Assembly: GCA_002359495.1 (NCBI GenBank)
Contig: DENB01000055.1
Location: forward strand, 29,711 to 93,710
Length of the DNA: 64,000 bases
Origin: Enterobacteriaceae bacterium UBA2655
GTDB lineage: Bacteria > Pseudomonadota > Gammaproteobacteria > Enterobacterales > Enterobacteriaceae
Reading direction: 5' to 3'
Below the pieces are notes generated by a model, which saw only the letters and a list, made by a program, of their open reading frames with translations, was not told where the DNA came from and made no database searches. A program made the translations under genes and the position numbers. Shown one piece after another: positions 17,842 through 26,041 of the stretch (positions within the stretch are counted from its first letter, which is position 1; each line of letters begins with the position of its first letter).

Positions 17842-19065
17842 ATGCTGTCGACACTTATTTACCGGAGCCGCCTGAATCCTGACGTAGATTCAGGGGAATT
17901 AAATCAAATTGTTTTAAGCGCGCAACGAAATAATGAAAAAATTTCGGTTACGGGCATTCTTCTTTTTGACGGTGACTATTTCTTTCAGATTCTGGAAGGA
18001 CCCTATGCCGAAGTTAATGCGTTATTTCAGGACATCTGTCAGGACAGCAGGCATAACACTATCGTTGAATTGATGCGTGATTACGCTCCCATGCGGCGCT
18101 TCGGTAATCTGGGCATGGAATTATTTGACTTACGGCATTTCAAACGCGAATTTGTATTAGAAGCGGTACTGGCAAAAGGCACATCAAAATATAATCTGAC
18201 CTACGATGACAGAGCCTTTAAATTTATCCGTACCTTCGTTGAAGGCCGCTGGCGCGATCAGGTTCAGGAGATCAGCGAAGCGCCTGGCTGGCAATTCATC
18301 CCGGAAAATACGCCGTTTACTAAGCTAACCGGGTCGACGCCAGTCGGCCAGCCCTGCGAGTTCGCGCTGCAGCCGATTGTCGAGCCTTTGCAATATCGCA
18401 TCAGCTCGCTGGAAGCGCTGATCCGCTCCCCGGGCGGCGGCGCGCCGGCGCACTATTTCGCCTCGCTGGCGAAAGATAAGCTTTATGAAGCGGATCTGCA
18501 GTCTAAAGCCTGGGCGCTCTCTCTGGCGAAGAAGATTGGGCTGGGCAACCATATGATTTCCATCAACTTGCTGCCGATGTCGCTGGTCATGGTGCCGGGC
18601 GCGGTGGAGATCCTGCTTGAGCAGATCGCCTGTAATGGCCTGGTGCCGGAGCAGGTAATCGTGGAGGTGACGGAAGACGAGGTGATCTCGCGTTTCGATG
18701 AGTTTGAAACAGCCATCCGTCAGCTGCGCTCCGCCGGCATCAGCCTGGCGATCGATGACTTCGGCTCCGGCTTTGCCGGCCTCTCGCTGCTCTCCCGCTT
18801 TCAGCCGGAGAAAATTAAAATTGATCGGCAAATCATCACCGACGTGCATAAAAACGGCGTCAGACAGGCGATTGTTCAGGCGATCGTAAAATGCTGTTCT
18901 TCGCTGGAGATCTCGGTAGTCGCTGAAGGGGTGGAAAAACCTGAAGAGTGGTGCTGGCTGGAAGCGGCGGGCATCCGACATTTTCAGGGCTACCTGTTTG
19001 CCAGACCTGAATTAAACGGCGTTTCGCCTATCGCCTGGCCCCGTAAAAACCACGTATTAAAGTAA
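17842..19065 (+). CDS. bluF: Blue-light photoreceptor BLUF-EAL protein
   Basis: 407 residues. The BLUF domain (1-95) has flavin-site Tyr7 (LIYRSR), Asn31 and Gln49 (FFQILEGP), and the segment YAPMRRFGNLGMELFDLR, very close to E. coli BluF. The EAL domain (about 165-400) has EALIR, an Asn in SINLLP, Glu in VEVTEDE, the DDFGSG pair, KIKID, AEGVE and QGYLFARP, that is the full set of residues of active c-di-GMP phosphodiesterases. E. coli BluF lacks several of these and instead antagonises BluR. The start at 17842 was chosen by that alignment; the longer frame from 17806 adds 12 unmatched residues. No bluR gene is present nearby. Confidence 0.93.
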   Translation: MLSTLIYRSRLNPDVDSGELNQIVLSAQRNNEKISVTGILLFDGDYFFQILEGPYAEVNALFQDICQDSRHNTIVELMRDYAPMRRFGNLGMELFDLRHFKREFVLEAVLAKGTSKYNLTYDDRAFKFIRTFVEGRWRDQVQEISEAPGWQFIPENTPFTKLTGSTPVGQPCEFALQPIVEPLQYRISSLEALIRSPGGGAPAHYFASLAKDKLYEADLQSKAWALSLAKKIGLGNHMISINLLPMSLVMVPGAVEILLEQIACNGLVPEQVIVEVTEDEVISRFDEFETAIRQLRSAGISLAIDDFGSGFAGLSLLSRFQPEKIKIDRQIITDVHKNGVRQAIVQAIVKCCSSLEISVVAEGVEKPEEWCWLEAAGIRHFQGYLFARPELNGVSPIAWPRKNHVLK

Positions 19066-19418
19066 AATGTGGCAGCGGCGGCTGCCCTCTGGTTTATTCT
19101 GGTTAACCTGTTGAAGAATAATATAAATTCCGACTTCAACCACTTGTTCCCTTCCACAAAAATGCAACCTTCGTCACATATTTATATCAAGTTTCCGCTG
19201 CCGGTGCCGATTAAATGAACCTCGACGAGCGGAAACTAGACGATTTATATGCGCTTTCAGCAGCGAGGAATTTCACTCAGCTGCGTCTTCCAGGGTGAAT
19301 ATCAATCCACGCTCGCGACAACCAACATGCAATTAAACATTTAACAGAGCGAATTTCGCGGAATAAATCAAATTTCAACATTTCGCGTTGCTGCATTTTT
19401 GTTTGAAGGATACATGTC
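19066..19418. other. Intergenic region between bluF and the chemoreceptor gene
   Basis: 353 bp without a supported gene. The stretch is AT-rich and should hold the chemoreceptor promoter. A possible flagellar sigma-28 promoter was looked for by eye and not found with confidence. Confidence 0.35.
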
Positions 19419-20993
19419 ATGGCATCAGTGAAAAATATGAAAGTGGGCGTGCGTCTCGGCGCGGCATTTAGCCTGGTCATATTGCTTTTGATTATCGTCA
19501 GCGCCACAGCGACGGTGAAAATCGGCAGTATTAATACGGCGATAAATAGCATTATTAACGATCGCTACGTTAAAGTCAGACTGGCGTTTGACGTGCGCGA
19601 CGGCGTGAACGATCAAATTAAATATTTGCGCGGCATGGTCATCGATACGCCGCGCCCGCAGCTTAATGAAAAACGCTTCGGACAGCTTGCTGAGGCGACC
19701 AAAAGAACCGATGAAAGCATTGAAAAAATTTCGCGCCTGCAGGTAACGCCGGTCGGCCAGAAAAAAATCAAGGTGGTGAAAAAGGTCGCGCAGACGTTCG
19801 AGAACGCGAAACAGGAACTGCTCACGCTGGTGCGCGCCGGCGATAGCGACGCCGCGGCAGAATATGCGCTGCGTAAAATCACGCCGGCGCAGAATGCCTT
19901 TCTCGACACCGTGATCAAGTTTGCCGACTCTCAGTCGCAGCAGCTGCAGGCGGAAGGCGCGCAGGCGTTGCAGGATGGTTCGACCGCGATCGACATCACC
20001 CTGATTTTCTCCCTGCTGGCGGTGATTGCCGCCATTGTTCTCGGTTTCTTCCTGACGCGCTCTATCGTGCGGCCGTTGCAATCGGCGGTCAGCATCGCGG
20101 AAAACGTCGCGGCGGGCGATCTGCGCACGCAGATTCAGGTGACCTCCTCTGACGAAACCGGTCAACTGATGCTGGCGCTGAAAAACATGAACGATAACCT
20201 GCTGAAGATCGTTACTGAGGTGCGCGCAGGCACCCACCTAATCGCCACCGCCTCCGGTGAAATTTCGGCGGGGAATATGGATCTCTCTTCCCGCACCGAA
20301 CAGCAGGCCAGCTCGCTGGAGGAGACCGCCTCCGCCATGGAGCAGATGACTTCTACTGTGAAACAGAATGCGGATAATGCGCGCCAGGCTAATCAGTTGG
20401 CGGCGCTGGCGTCTGAAGTGGCGGTGCAGAGCGGCAACGCCGTCAAGCAGGTGGTCAGCACCATGGAGATGATTAACACCTCGTCGAAGAAGATTGTCGA
20501 TATCATCAGCGTGATTGACGGCATCGCCTTCCAGACCAATATTCTGGCGCTGAATGCGGCGGTTGAAGCGGCGCGCGCTGGCGAGCAAGGACGCGGTTTC
20601 GCCGTGGTGGCGTCAGAAGTGCGCAGCCTGGCGCAGCGCTCGGCTTCCGCCGCTAAAGAGATCGCTCAGCTGATCGAGGATTCAGTTGCCAAAGTCGATG
20701 AGGGCGGAAAACAGGTCGCCAACGCCGGTTCCACGATGGAAGAGGTGCTCGCCAGCGTGAAAAGCGTGACGGAGATTATGGGCGAGATCTCTATTGCCAG
20801 CTCGGAGCAGAGCACCGGCATTGAAGAGATCAATACCGCCATCACCCAGATGGATCAGGTCACTCAGCAAAACGCGGCGCTGGTTAACCAGTCTGCGGCA
20901 GCCGCGCAGTCGATGCAGGAGCAGGCCGAGCAGCTTTCTCAGGCGATACGCGTTTTTAAAGTCAACGCATCAGCAGAGCATGTCGCTGTCTGA
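19419..20993 (+). CDS. Methyl-accepting chemotaxis protein
   Basis: 524 residues. A membrane span (about 11-31), a periplasmic four-helix ligand domain (about 35-185), a second span (about 188-212), a HAMP domain and a long helical signalling domain are visible. The hairpin tip is GIAFQTNILALNAAVEAARA, with methylation-helix Glu/Gln pairs (SRTEQQASSLEETASAMEQM). The C-terminus ends NASAEHVAV and lacks the NWETF pentapeptide that tethers CheR/CheB, so it would depend on other receptors for adaptation. GAAGGA lies 8 nt before the ATG at 19419. A terminator follows. Confidence 0.93.
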   Translation: MASVKNMKVGVRLGAAFSLVILLLIIVSATATVKIGSINTAINSIINDRYVKVRLAFDVRDGVNDQIKYLRGMVIDTPRPQLNEKRFGQLAEATKRTDESIEKISRLQVTPVGQKKIKVVKKVAQTFENAKQELLTLVRAGDSDAAAEYALRKITPAQNAFLDTVIKFADSQSQQLQAEGAQALQDGSTAIDITLIFSLLAVIAAIVLGFFLTRSIVRPLQSAVSIAENVAAGDLRTQIQVTSSDETGQLMLALKNMNDNLLKIVTEVRAGTHLIATASGEISAGNMDLSSRTEQQASSLEETASAMEQMTSTVKQNADNARQANQLAALASEVAVQSGNAVKQVVSTMEMINTSSKKIVDIISVIDGIAFQTNILALNAAVEAARAGEQGRGFAVVASEVRSLAQRSASAAKEIAQLIEDSVAKVDEGGKQVANAGSTMEEVLASVKSVTEIMGEISIASSEQSTGIEEINTAITQMDQVTQQNAALVNQSAAAAQSMQEQAEQLSQAIRVFKVNASAEHVAV

Positions 20994-21000
20994 CCCCCTC

Positions 21001-21028
21001 TCTCCGGCCGCCTGGCCGGAGATTTTTT
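21001..21028 (+). terminator. Rho-independent terminator of the chemoreceptor gene
   Basis: Stem CTCCGGCC / GGCCGGAG with loop GCCT is followed by ATTTTTT, 8 nt after the stop codon. Confidence 0.9.
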
Positions 21029-21272
21029 ATTCTGCTTTCGCTTTAAGAAAGCGCGCTGTTTTATACGGCGCTATCCTGGTTTACATTTGATATTTTCGCG
21101 AGGTGATTAATTATCTATTACAAGCGACAGCGCTCTGTTTATCATTCGTTTTAAACAGGCGAACATCCGCATTAAACCTTTCCGTTCCTTCCTGTTCCCC
21201 GCTTTTTCACCGGTTAATTAAAAGTGTATTTAATATACACCTACGACCACACTGATTGCTTAAGAAAAAGTT

Positions 21273-21300
21273 TTGAAACTTAAGAATTATTAAGTAGATT
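21273..21300 (+). promoter_or_regulatory. Putative sigma-70 promoter
   Basis: TTGAAA (21273-21278) and TAGATT (21295-21300) are spaced by 16 bp in AT-rich DNA. It would start transcription at about 21,306, just before the candidate small RNA or leader that ends in a terminator at 21,391. The spacer itself contains the palindrome CTTAAGAATTATTAAG. Confidence 0.5.
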
Positions 21301-21305
21301 TGTGC

Positions 21306-21391
21306 GGTGATTTTCGATCACATCGTAACGAATGGTGCTTTGCATCACCTCTGAAGGTGATGTGGATTTCCAGTTTCAGAGGTTTTTTTTT
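21306..21391 (+). ncRNA. Candidate small RNA or attenuated leader upstream of the AriR-like gene
   Basis: An 86-nt interval between a promoter-like sequence and a strong terminator (CCTCTGAA at 21348-21355 pairing TTCAGAGG at 21375-21382, then nine T residues). A further short repeat pair, GTGATTTTCGATCAC at about 21306-21320, can form a 5' hairpin. No small protein is encoded. It is either an independent sRNA or a leader that must be read through to express the gene at 21475. No known sRNA was recognised. Confidence 0.45.
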
Positions 21392-21474
21392 ATTACGAAT
21401 TTACCGCGCACCGATAGACGCTTTTCCAGCGAAGAGCGGCTGGATCCCTGTGCTGAGTATGATGAGGCTTAACT

Positions 21475-21732
21475 ATGCATTTTCCTGTCACTGAAGAGTC
21501 TCGCCTTTCCGACTACCTGAAGCACGCCGGTCCGCAGTTTCATGACGAGAAGGATGTCATTTTCTCTCTCTATAATGAGCTTTCCGCCGTTAAAAACATC
21601 GTCTCCAATAAAGATATTATTGTGAGTCTGCTGAAGAAACTGGAAAAAGAATCCGATATCGTCAAGCTCGATATTTATCGCAAAGCGCTGGAAATTGTCG
21701 TACAGCGTACGCCTGACGACGTTATTTATTAA
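21475..21732 (+). CDS. ariR: AriR/YmgB-family regulator of acid resistance and biofilm
   Basis: 85 residues. The C-terminal half (LLKKLEKESDIVKLDIYRKA, then LEIVVQRTPDDVIY) matches the conserved part of E. coli AriR (YmgB), a small dimeric helical protein reported to affect biofilm, acid resistance and the Rcs phosphorelay. In E. coli ariR is in the ycgZ-ymgA-ariR-ymgC operon under BluR control and induced by blue light through BluF. Here it is a separate gene 2.4 kb downstream of bluF, preceded by a terminator-ended leader. Confidence 0.8.
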   Translation: MHFPVTEESRLSDYLKHAGPQFHDEKDVIFSLYNELSAVKNIVSNKDIIVSLLKKLEKESDIVKLDIYRKALEIVVQRTPDDVIY

Positions 21733-21891
21733 TTCAGATTGCCGATCGTTTCTTCCCGCCCGTACGAGAAGCGGTTGGTTCATTTACTGATACTGCGCGC
21801 AAAAGCCCGCCTGTTGTTTGCATAACAGGGTTGTAAACGCCGGACTTCCTTCTATATTCGATATCCAAACCCCGTTTCCGAAGGATGTCGT

Positions 21892-23001
21892 ATGCGATTC
21901 AAGGGCCTGACCAAAGGATTTTTTCTCCTGATCCTGTTTCTCGTCACCTGGGCTTTTTTTACCATTCTGGGACCTTACTATTCAGCGGTATTATGGGCCG
22001 CCATCCTTGCCGTGATTTTTCATCCGATGAAAAACCGCTTCAGAGCGTGGCTGGGTGAAAAAAACGGCCTCGCCTCGCTGCTGACCGTGCTGGTGATCTG
22101 TCTGATCGTCTTTACGCCGCTGGCGATTATCGCCTCGTCGCTGGCCGTCGAATTCAATGTGGTTTATACCAATCTGCAAAATGCCAACACGCCGATGCCG
22201 GTGGTGCTGGCGGATATCCTGCAACATCTTCCTGAATGGGCGCGCACTTTTCTCGCGCAGCACGATTTAGATAACGCGGCGGATATTCAGCGCAAGCTGT
22301 CCGGCTTTGCGTTGCAGGGCGGACAGTACCTGGCCGGCAGCGCCTTTCTTATCGGCCGCAGCACCTTCAGTTTCGCCATCGGCTTCGGCATTATGCTTTA
22401 TCTGCTGTTTTTCCTGCTTAAGGATGGCGCGCATCTGGTGGGGCTGATTCTTGAGTCGTTGCCGTTGTCGAAATATGTTAAACACCATCTGTTTATGAAG
22501 TTCGTCGCCGTGTCCAGGGCCACGGTTAAAGGCACTGTCGTCGTGGCAGTGGTTCAGGGCGCGCTCGGCGGCCTCGCCTTTTATTTTATGGGAATCGGCG
22601 GCAGTTTGCTGTGGGGGGCACTGATGGCTTTCCTCTCGCTGATCCCGGCAGTAGGCTCAGCGATTGTCTGGGTGCCGGCGGCAATTTATCTGTTCGCCTC
22701 AGGCATGCTCTGGAAAGGCATTTTCCTGGTGGGCTTTTTTGTGGTGGTTGTCGGCCTGGTTGACAATTTCCTGCGCCCGCTGCTGGTGGGGAAAGACACC
22801 AAAATGCCGGATTATCTGATCCTTATCTCTACGCTCGGCGGCATGGAGATCTACGGCATCAATGGTTTTGTTATCGGACCGCTTATCGCCGCCTTGTTTA
22901 TTGCCTGCTGGAATCTGCTCTCCGGCCGCGACCATCAGGGCAATGCCGACGAAATTGACGAAGAGTTTATCGAGGAAGGGAAAACGCCCCCGGAGTTATA
23001 A
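21892..23001 (+). CDS. AI-2E family transporter (YdiK-like)
   Basis: 369 residues with about eight membrane spans and the family's C-terminal core: FYFMGIGGSLLWGALMAFLS, LIPAVGS, and the loop VDNFLRPLLVGKDTKMPDYL, then GPLIAALF. The family (former UPF0118) includes AI-2 exporter TqsA and YdiK and works in the inner membrane. The length and the DNFLRP motif favour a YdiK-like protein; the transported molecule is unknown. The ATG at 21892 follows GAAGGATGTCGT. The Asp/Glu-rich C-terminal tail is cytoplasmic. Confidence 0.88.
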   Translation: MRFKGLTKGFFLLILFLVTWAFFTILGPYYSAVLWAAILAVIFHPMKNRFRAWLGEKNGLASLLTVLVICLIVFTPLAIIASSLAVEFNVVYTNLQNANTPMPVVLADILQHLPEWARTFLAQHDLDNAADIQRKLSGFALQGGQYLAGSAFLIGRSTFSFAIGFGIMLYLLFFLLKDGAHLVGLILESLPLSKYVKHHLFMKFVAVSRATVKGTVVVAVVQGALGGLAFYFMGIGGSLLWGALMAFLSLIPAVGSAIVWVPAAIYLFASGMLWKGIFLVGFFVVVVGLVDNFLRPLLVGKDTKMPDYLILISTLGGMEIYGINGFVIGPLIAALFIACWNLLSGRDHQGNADEIDEEFIEEGKTPPEL

Positions 23002-23272
23002 ACGTAGCGAGGAGCGGCGCTCTCCGCTCCTTTAATTTTCACATCTATCGGAGAAAGCTGTACAACATCTGGCCAAGCACCTTCCAAAAATCTTAAAACC
23101 CCCCCCATAAATTTAACATGAAACATAATAAAAACAATAAGTTAATTAAAAATATAGTTAACTTATTATTAATTCATATGAAAAAATAACTGTACACCTT
23201 TTTCTAATTTGTATAACTTAATCCTCAATTATGCACTGCCTGTTTTTTAACCTGACCATGAGGGAGCCGATG

Positions 23273-23524
23273 ATGCAGCAGCAGCAACGAAGGACACCTG
23301 AGACCGGGTGTGGAATGGCGCAGTATTTTGATATAACCAACAACGCTATTCCGACTCAGCAGGAGACGCTGGGACAAATCGTTACTGAGATCCTGCGTTC
23401 CGGCAAGCCGGTCGACCGCAAAACGATTTGCTCAAAACTGCTGGTAAAGCTTGAACAGGTTTCTGATGCGGAAATGGAAAAGCATTACCATGGCCTCCTC
23501 GCCCTGGTTCTGGGACGCGAATAA
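23273..23524 (+). CDS. ycgZ: YcgZ-family small regulatory protein
   Basis: 83 residues. TQQETLGQIVTEILRSGKPV followed by a helix with Lys and Leu closely matches E. coli YcgZ (TQQETLGEIVTEILKDGRNL), the first gene of the blue-light operon repressed by BluR. AGGGAG lies 6 nt before the ATG at 23273; an ATG three bases earlier and others upstream remain possible. The upstream 250 bp are very AT-rich, as at the E. coli locus. It is thought to feed into Rcs-dependent colanic acid and biofilm control. Confidence 0.8.
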   Translation: MQQQQRRTPETGCGMAQYFDITNNAIPTQQETLGQIVTEILRSGKPVDRKTICSKLLVKLEQVSDAEMEKHYHGLLALVLGRE

Positions 23525-23753
23525 AAAGAGTTTTAACAAGCTGGCTTCGGCCAGCTTATTTCAGACATTTGTTTTATTTTTTATGCACAACCACAGTAAA
23601 ACTCTCCTGATTCCGGCCAGTCTGTTTTGCAAAGCACAGCGCGGGCCTGAAAACGCCTGATTATTTCCCGTTATGGCAGCTTTTTCATTCTTCTGTTACG
23701 CAGCCATAGCGCGGCAATCATCAGCTATCGATAACATCTGCACAGGAGAGGAT

Positions 23754-23978
23754 TTGGATAACGAAGAAGATTCAAAGAACATACACACAGCCCTGGGAGA
23801 AGCGGTCATGTCCCTTTTGGACAGTCAGGGTGCGTTGAATAATCATGCTATTCTGAACCGTTTAGAACAGCTTGCCCAGACAGCGGAGGATGAAGCGAAA
23901 GCGGCCTCTTACTGGAAGGCGAAAAAGTTATTCAGGCACATCAACCGGGCAGCGTCTTACCGACGCCAGCAGCGCTGA
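23754..23978 (+). CDS. Small YmgA-like protein following ycgZ
   Basis: 74 residues from a TTG start that has AGGAG 8 nt upstream. Its core NIHTALGEAVMSLLDSQGAL resembles the protein at 11818-12060. It follows ycgZ by 230 bp in the same direction, the position of ymgA in E. coli, and may be read from the same promoter. The C-terminus is basic (RQQR). The start is the main uncertainty: no ATG fits, and the frame extends upstream to 23673. Confidence 0.55.
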   Translation: MDNEEDSKNIHTALGEAVMSLLDSQGALNNHAILNRLEQLAQTAEDEAKAASYWKAKKLFRHINRAASYRRQQR

Positions 23979-24226
23979 CGCAAGAATTGTCAGGATGCCG
24001 CCTCATCGTGCCGGATTCAGAAGAACCCCGGTCGAAGACGACGACAGCCATTGACGATCTTACTGGCCGGCAGATGGTGCCAGACAGCAGCAGCCTGCCG
24101 GCTTATTCATCTCTTTTGCGACATCCTCAGAGTTTACTTACCTTCAGAATATCTGCAAAATAGGTCCCCGCCCGATCCGGGCAAATCCAGATGTGCCGCA
24201 TTAAAGCTTTTACGAGAAATTGAAAC

Positions 24227-24373
24227 ATGAGCAAGTCCCCGGAAAAAAACGCCTCCCTGACACAGCCTGAGGTTTACGCCGACGCCGCCCCGTCAGATTC
24301 AGCCAGCCTGAAAACGCAGATCGACTTGCTGCTGGAAGAGCTGGAAGCGACCTCAAGCCTGGCTGAATACTAA
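24227..24373 (+). CDS. Small hypothetical protein
   Basis: 48 residues starting MSKSPEKNASLTQPEVYADA and ending in an amphipathic helix (LLLEELEATSSLAEY). The ribosome binding site is weak (GAGAAATTG). It is a third small gene in the stretch after ycgZ, so it may be a further member of that stress regulon, but no family match was recognised. Confidence 0.4.
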   Translation: MSKSPEKNASLTQPEVYADAAPSDSASLKTQIDLLLEELEATSSLAEY

Positions 24374-24463
24374 GCCTGCGACAGAAGCCGTGAGGTGCCC
24401 TGCTCTGCAACCCGCCCCGGGTTTTCTCAGACGACGTCACGGCTTTCATTCTTTTCTATTCGC

Positions 24464-25360
24464 TCAGTCAGCGTAGTCCGGCGACCAAGCCAGCGACTCC
24501 AGCCAGGCGCGAATATCTTCCGGCCGTTCTACGCGCGCCAGCTGTCGATCGAATATCCACTCCGCCAGCCGCGCCGCCGTGGTGATTTCGGTTTCCAGAA
24601 TGGCGTTTTGATCGGGATAGAGCATTCTCTTTTGCAGCTCGCCCGGCGTAATTTGATCCGCCGTCGCCTGCGCCGCGACAATAAATATCTCGTGCGTGAC
24701 CCGTTCCGGGCGCGTGGCGTAGATCGCCAGCCCCAGCGCCGGGAATATAGTGAAGTTATTGGCCTGACCGGGATAAAAGGTTTTGCCCTGCGCGGTGACG
24801 GGCGGAAACTGCACCCCGGCGGCGAACAACGCTTTGCCCTCGCTCCACTGGTAAGCCTGTTCGGCGGTGCATTCCGCTTTTTCCGTGGGATTGGAGAGCG
24901 CAAAAATCACCGGCTGCGCATCGATCTCGCAAAGTTTTTCCACCACCGGCTGGCTGAACAGGCCGCCCTGGGTGCTGACGCCGATCACGACCGTAGGCTG
25001 AAACGCTTCTACCGCCGCGGCAAAATCGTCCGTCGGCTTCATCGACTGCGCGAACGGCTGCTGCCAGCCATTAAGATCGTCACGTTGCGAAGCGATCAAT
25101 CCCTTGATATCGAACATCGCGATGCGCTGACGCGCCTCCTTCTCATCCACGCCTTCCGCGATCATCGCGTCGATCAACAGACGACCTATGCCGATCGCCG
25201 CCGATCCGGCGCCGGCGAATAAAAAGCGCTGCTGCGCCAGCGTCGATTTTTTGATTTTCATTGCGGCGTACAGCCCCGCAAGCGTCACGCTGGCGGTGCC
25301 CTGAATATCGTCGTTATACACCAGCGCCTGGTCCGCATATTCGTCTACCGCGAAAGCAGC
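24464..25360 (-). pseudogene. Malic enzyme, C-terminal about 300 residues only (5' part missing)
   Basis: The protein runs from [20 protein letters not shown] to its natural end, covering the NAD(P)-binding Rossmann domain (FAGAGSAAIGIGRLLIDAMI) and the ALSNPTEKAECTAEQ segment. Malic enzymes of this type need about 540-570 residues; the whole N-terminal domain with the catalytic Tyr is absent. Homology stops at about 25,345-25,365, where phage integrase sequence begins on the other strand. The open frame continues across the junction by chance to 25,876, where part of it is translated tRNA-like DNA. The enzyme would oxidatively decarboxylate malate to pyruvate; here it cannot be active. Confidence 0.88.
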
Positions 25361-25369
25361 ACGCGCCCC

Positions 25370-25693
25370 GATGGAACGAAAGCGCCGGAAGTGAGAAAGA
25401 TGCGCTATGACGCGAACACAGCATGGCGAGCTGCGCTGCGCCGGGCAGGTATCGAAGACTTCCGCTTTCATGACCTCAGACACACATGGGCAAGCTGGCT
25501 GGTTCAGGCCGGGGCGCCGCTGTCGGTTCTGCAGGAGGTGGGGGGATGGGAAAGTATTGAGATGGTTCGCCGGTATGCACACCTGGCGCCAAATCACCTG
25601 ACCGAGCACGCGAGGCAGATTGACGCAATTATGGGGTCGGTTGTCCCAAATTTGTCCCACATGCTGAAGGGGGAAGGAACGAATGACGCGTAA
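25370..25693 (+). pseudogene. int: Phage tyrosine integrase, C-terminal 107 residues only
   Basis: The frame contains the second half of the catalytic domain of a lambdoid integrase: [20 protein letters not shown] (His-x-x-Arg box), GGWESIEMV and the nucleophile Tyr in VRRYAHL. About 270 N-terminal residues, including the first catalytic Arg and the DNA-arm-binding domain, are missing. The frame enters at about 25,365 directly from malic enzyme DNA and has no start codon in phage sequence. It points towards the att site at 25708, as int does in P22 and lambda. Confidence 0.9.
25643..25660 (+). repeat. Repeat left of the att core, possible integrase arm site
   Basis: GTCCCAAATTTGTCCCAC lies within the 3' end of int. 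A near copy (GTCCCAAATCTGTCTCAC) lies at 25927-25944 on the other side of the att core. Paired repeats flanking the core are what lambda-type integrases bind as arm sites. Confidence 0.45.
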
Positions 25694-25707
25694 TTCATTG
25701 AAATAGA

Positions 25708-25753
25708 TGGTGCCGGAAACAGGAGTCGAACCTGCGACCTTCGCATTACGAAT
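25708..25753 (-). other. attP: Phage attachment site: 3' half of a thrW-type tRNA-Thr
   Basis: On the minus strand the sequence runs from the anticodon loop (ATTCGTAATGCGAAGGTCG) through the T arm (GCAGGTTCGACTCCTG) to CCGGCACCA. It matches the last 46 nt of tRNA-Thr with anticodon CGT, with phage-like changes in the acceptor and T stems. The 5' half is absent, so it is not a tRNA gene. P22 and other phages use thrW as attB. Position: 14 nt after the end of int, before the conversion gene, as in P22 attP. Confidence 0.8.
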
Positions 25754-25926
25754 TCTCAGCACCACATATAACCTACTGATTTTCATATCATCAGCCGCAT
25801 TCACACCGCACAGGTTGATGGCACAAATCGTCAGGTAATGTTTGTCGTGTTCAGTTGGATGACACAAAAATGGCACAAAGAGATGTGAGCACGCAACGGT
25901 CTGGAAAAGCCCTCAAACCCCTGCGT

Positions 25927-25944
25927 GTCCCAAATCTGTCTCAC
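25927..25944 (+). repeat. Repeat right of the att core, possible integrase arm site
   Basis: GTCCCAAATCTGTCTCAC differs at two positions from the repeat at 25643-25660 and has the same orientation. It supports the reading of 25,640-25,945 as a complete attP with two arms. Confidence 0.45.
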
Positions 25945-26041
25945 TCCGTAGCCCTCTCAGATCAGCGCAGTGAGCATCCGCCCCATCGCCGGGTTTTTTT
26001 GTGTTAGGATTTACGCCATTTTACGAAAGGGGTTATCGATC

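Noticed and set aside
18325-18981. Open frame of 218 codons on the minus strand
   Set aside because: Antisense to the bluF EAL domain, which is strongly supported.
19425-20237. Open frame of 270 codons on the minus strand
   Set aside because: Antisense to the chemoreceptor; Arg/Gln/His-rich shadow.
24374-24463. Terminator formed by AAGCCGTGA and TCACGGCTT
   Set aside because: The arms are separated by about 50 nt and the T tract is interrupted; too weak to call.
25708-25757. Functional tRNA gene
   Set aside because: Only the 3' half from the anticodon loop on is present; it is an attachment site.
25361-25876. Apparent N-terminal half of a long malic enzyme frame
   Set aside because: The frame crosses the junction by chance; this part is antisense integrase plus the tRNA-like att segment (KVAGSTPVSGT is typical translated tRNA).
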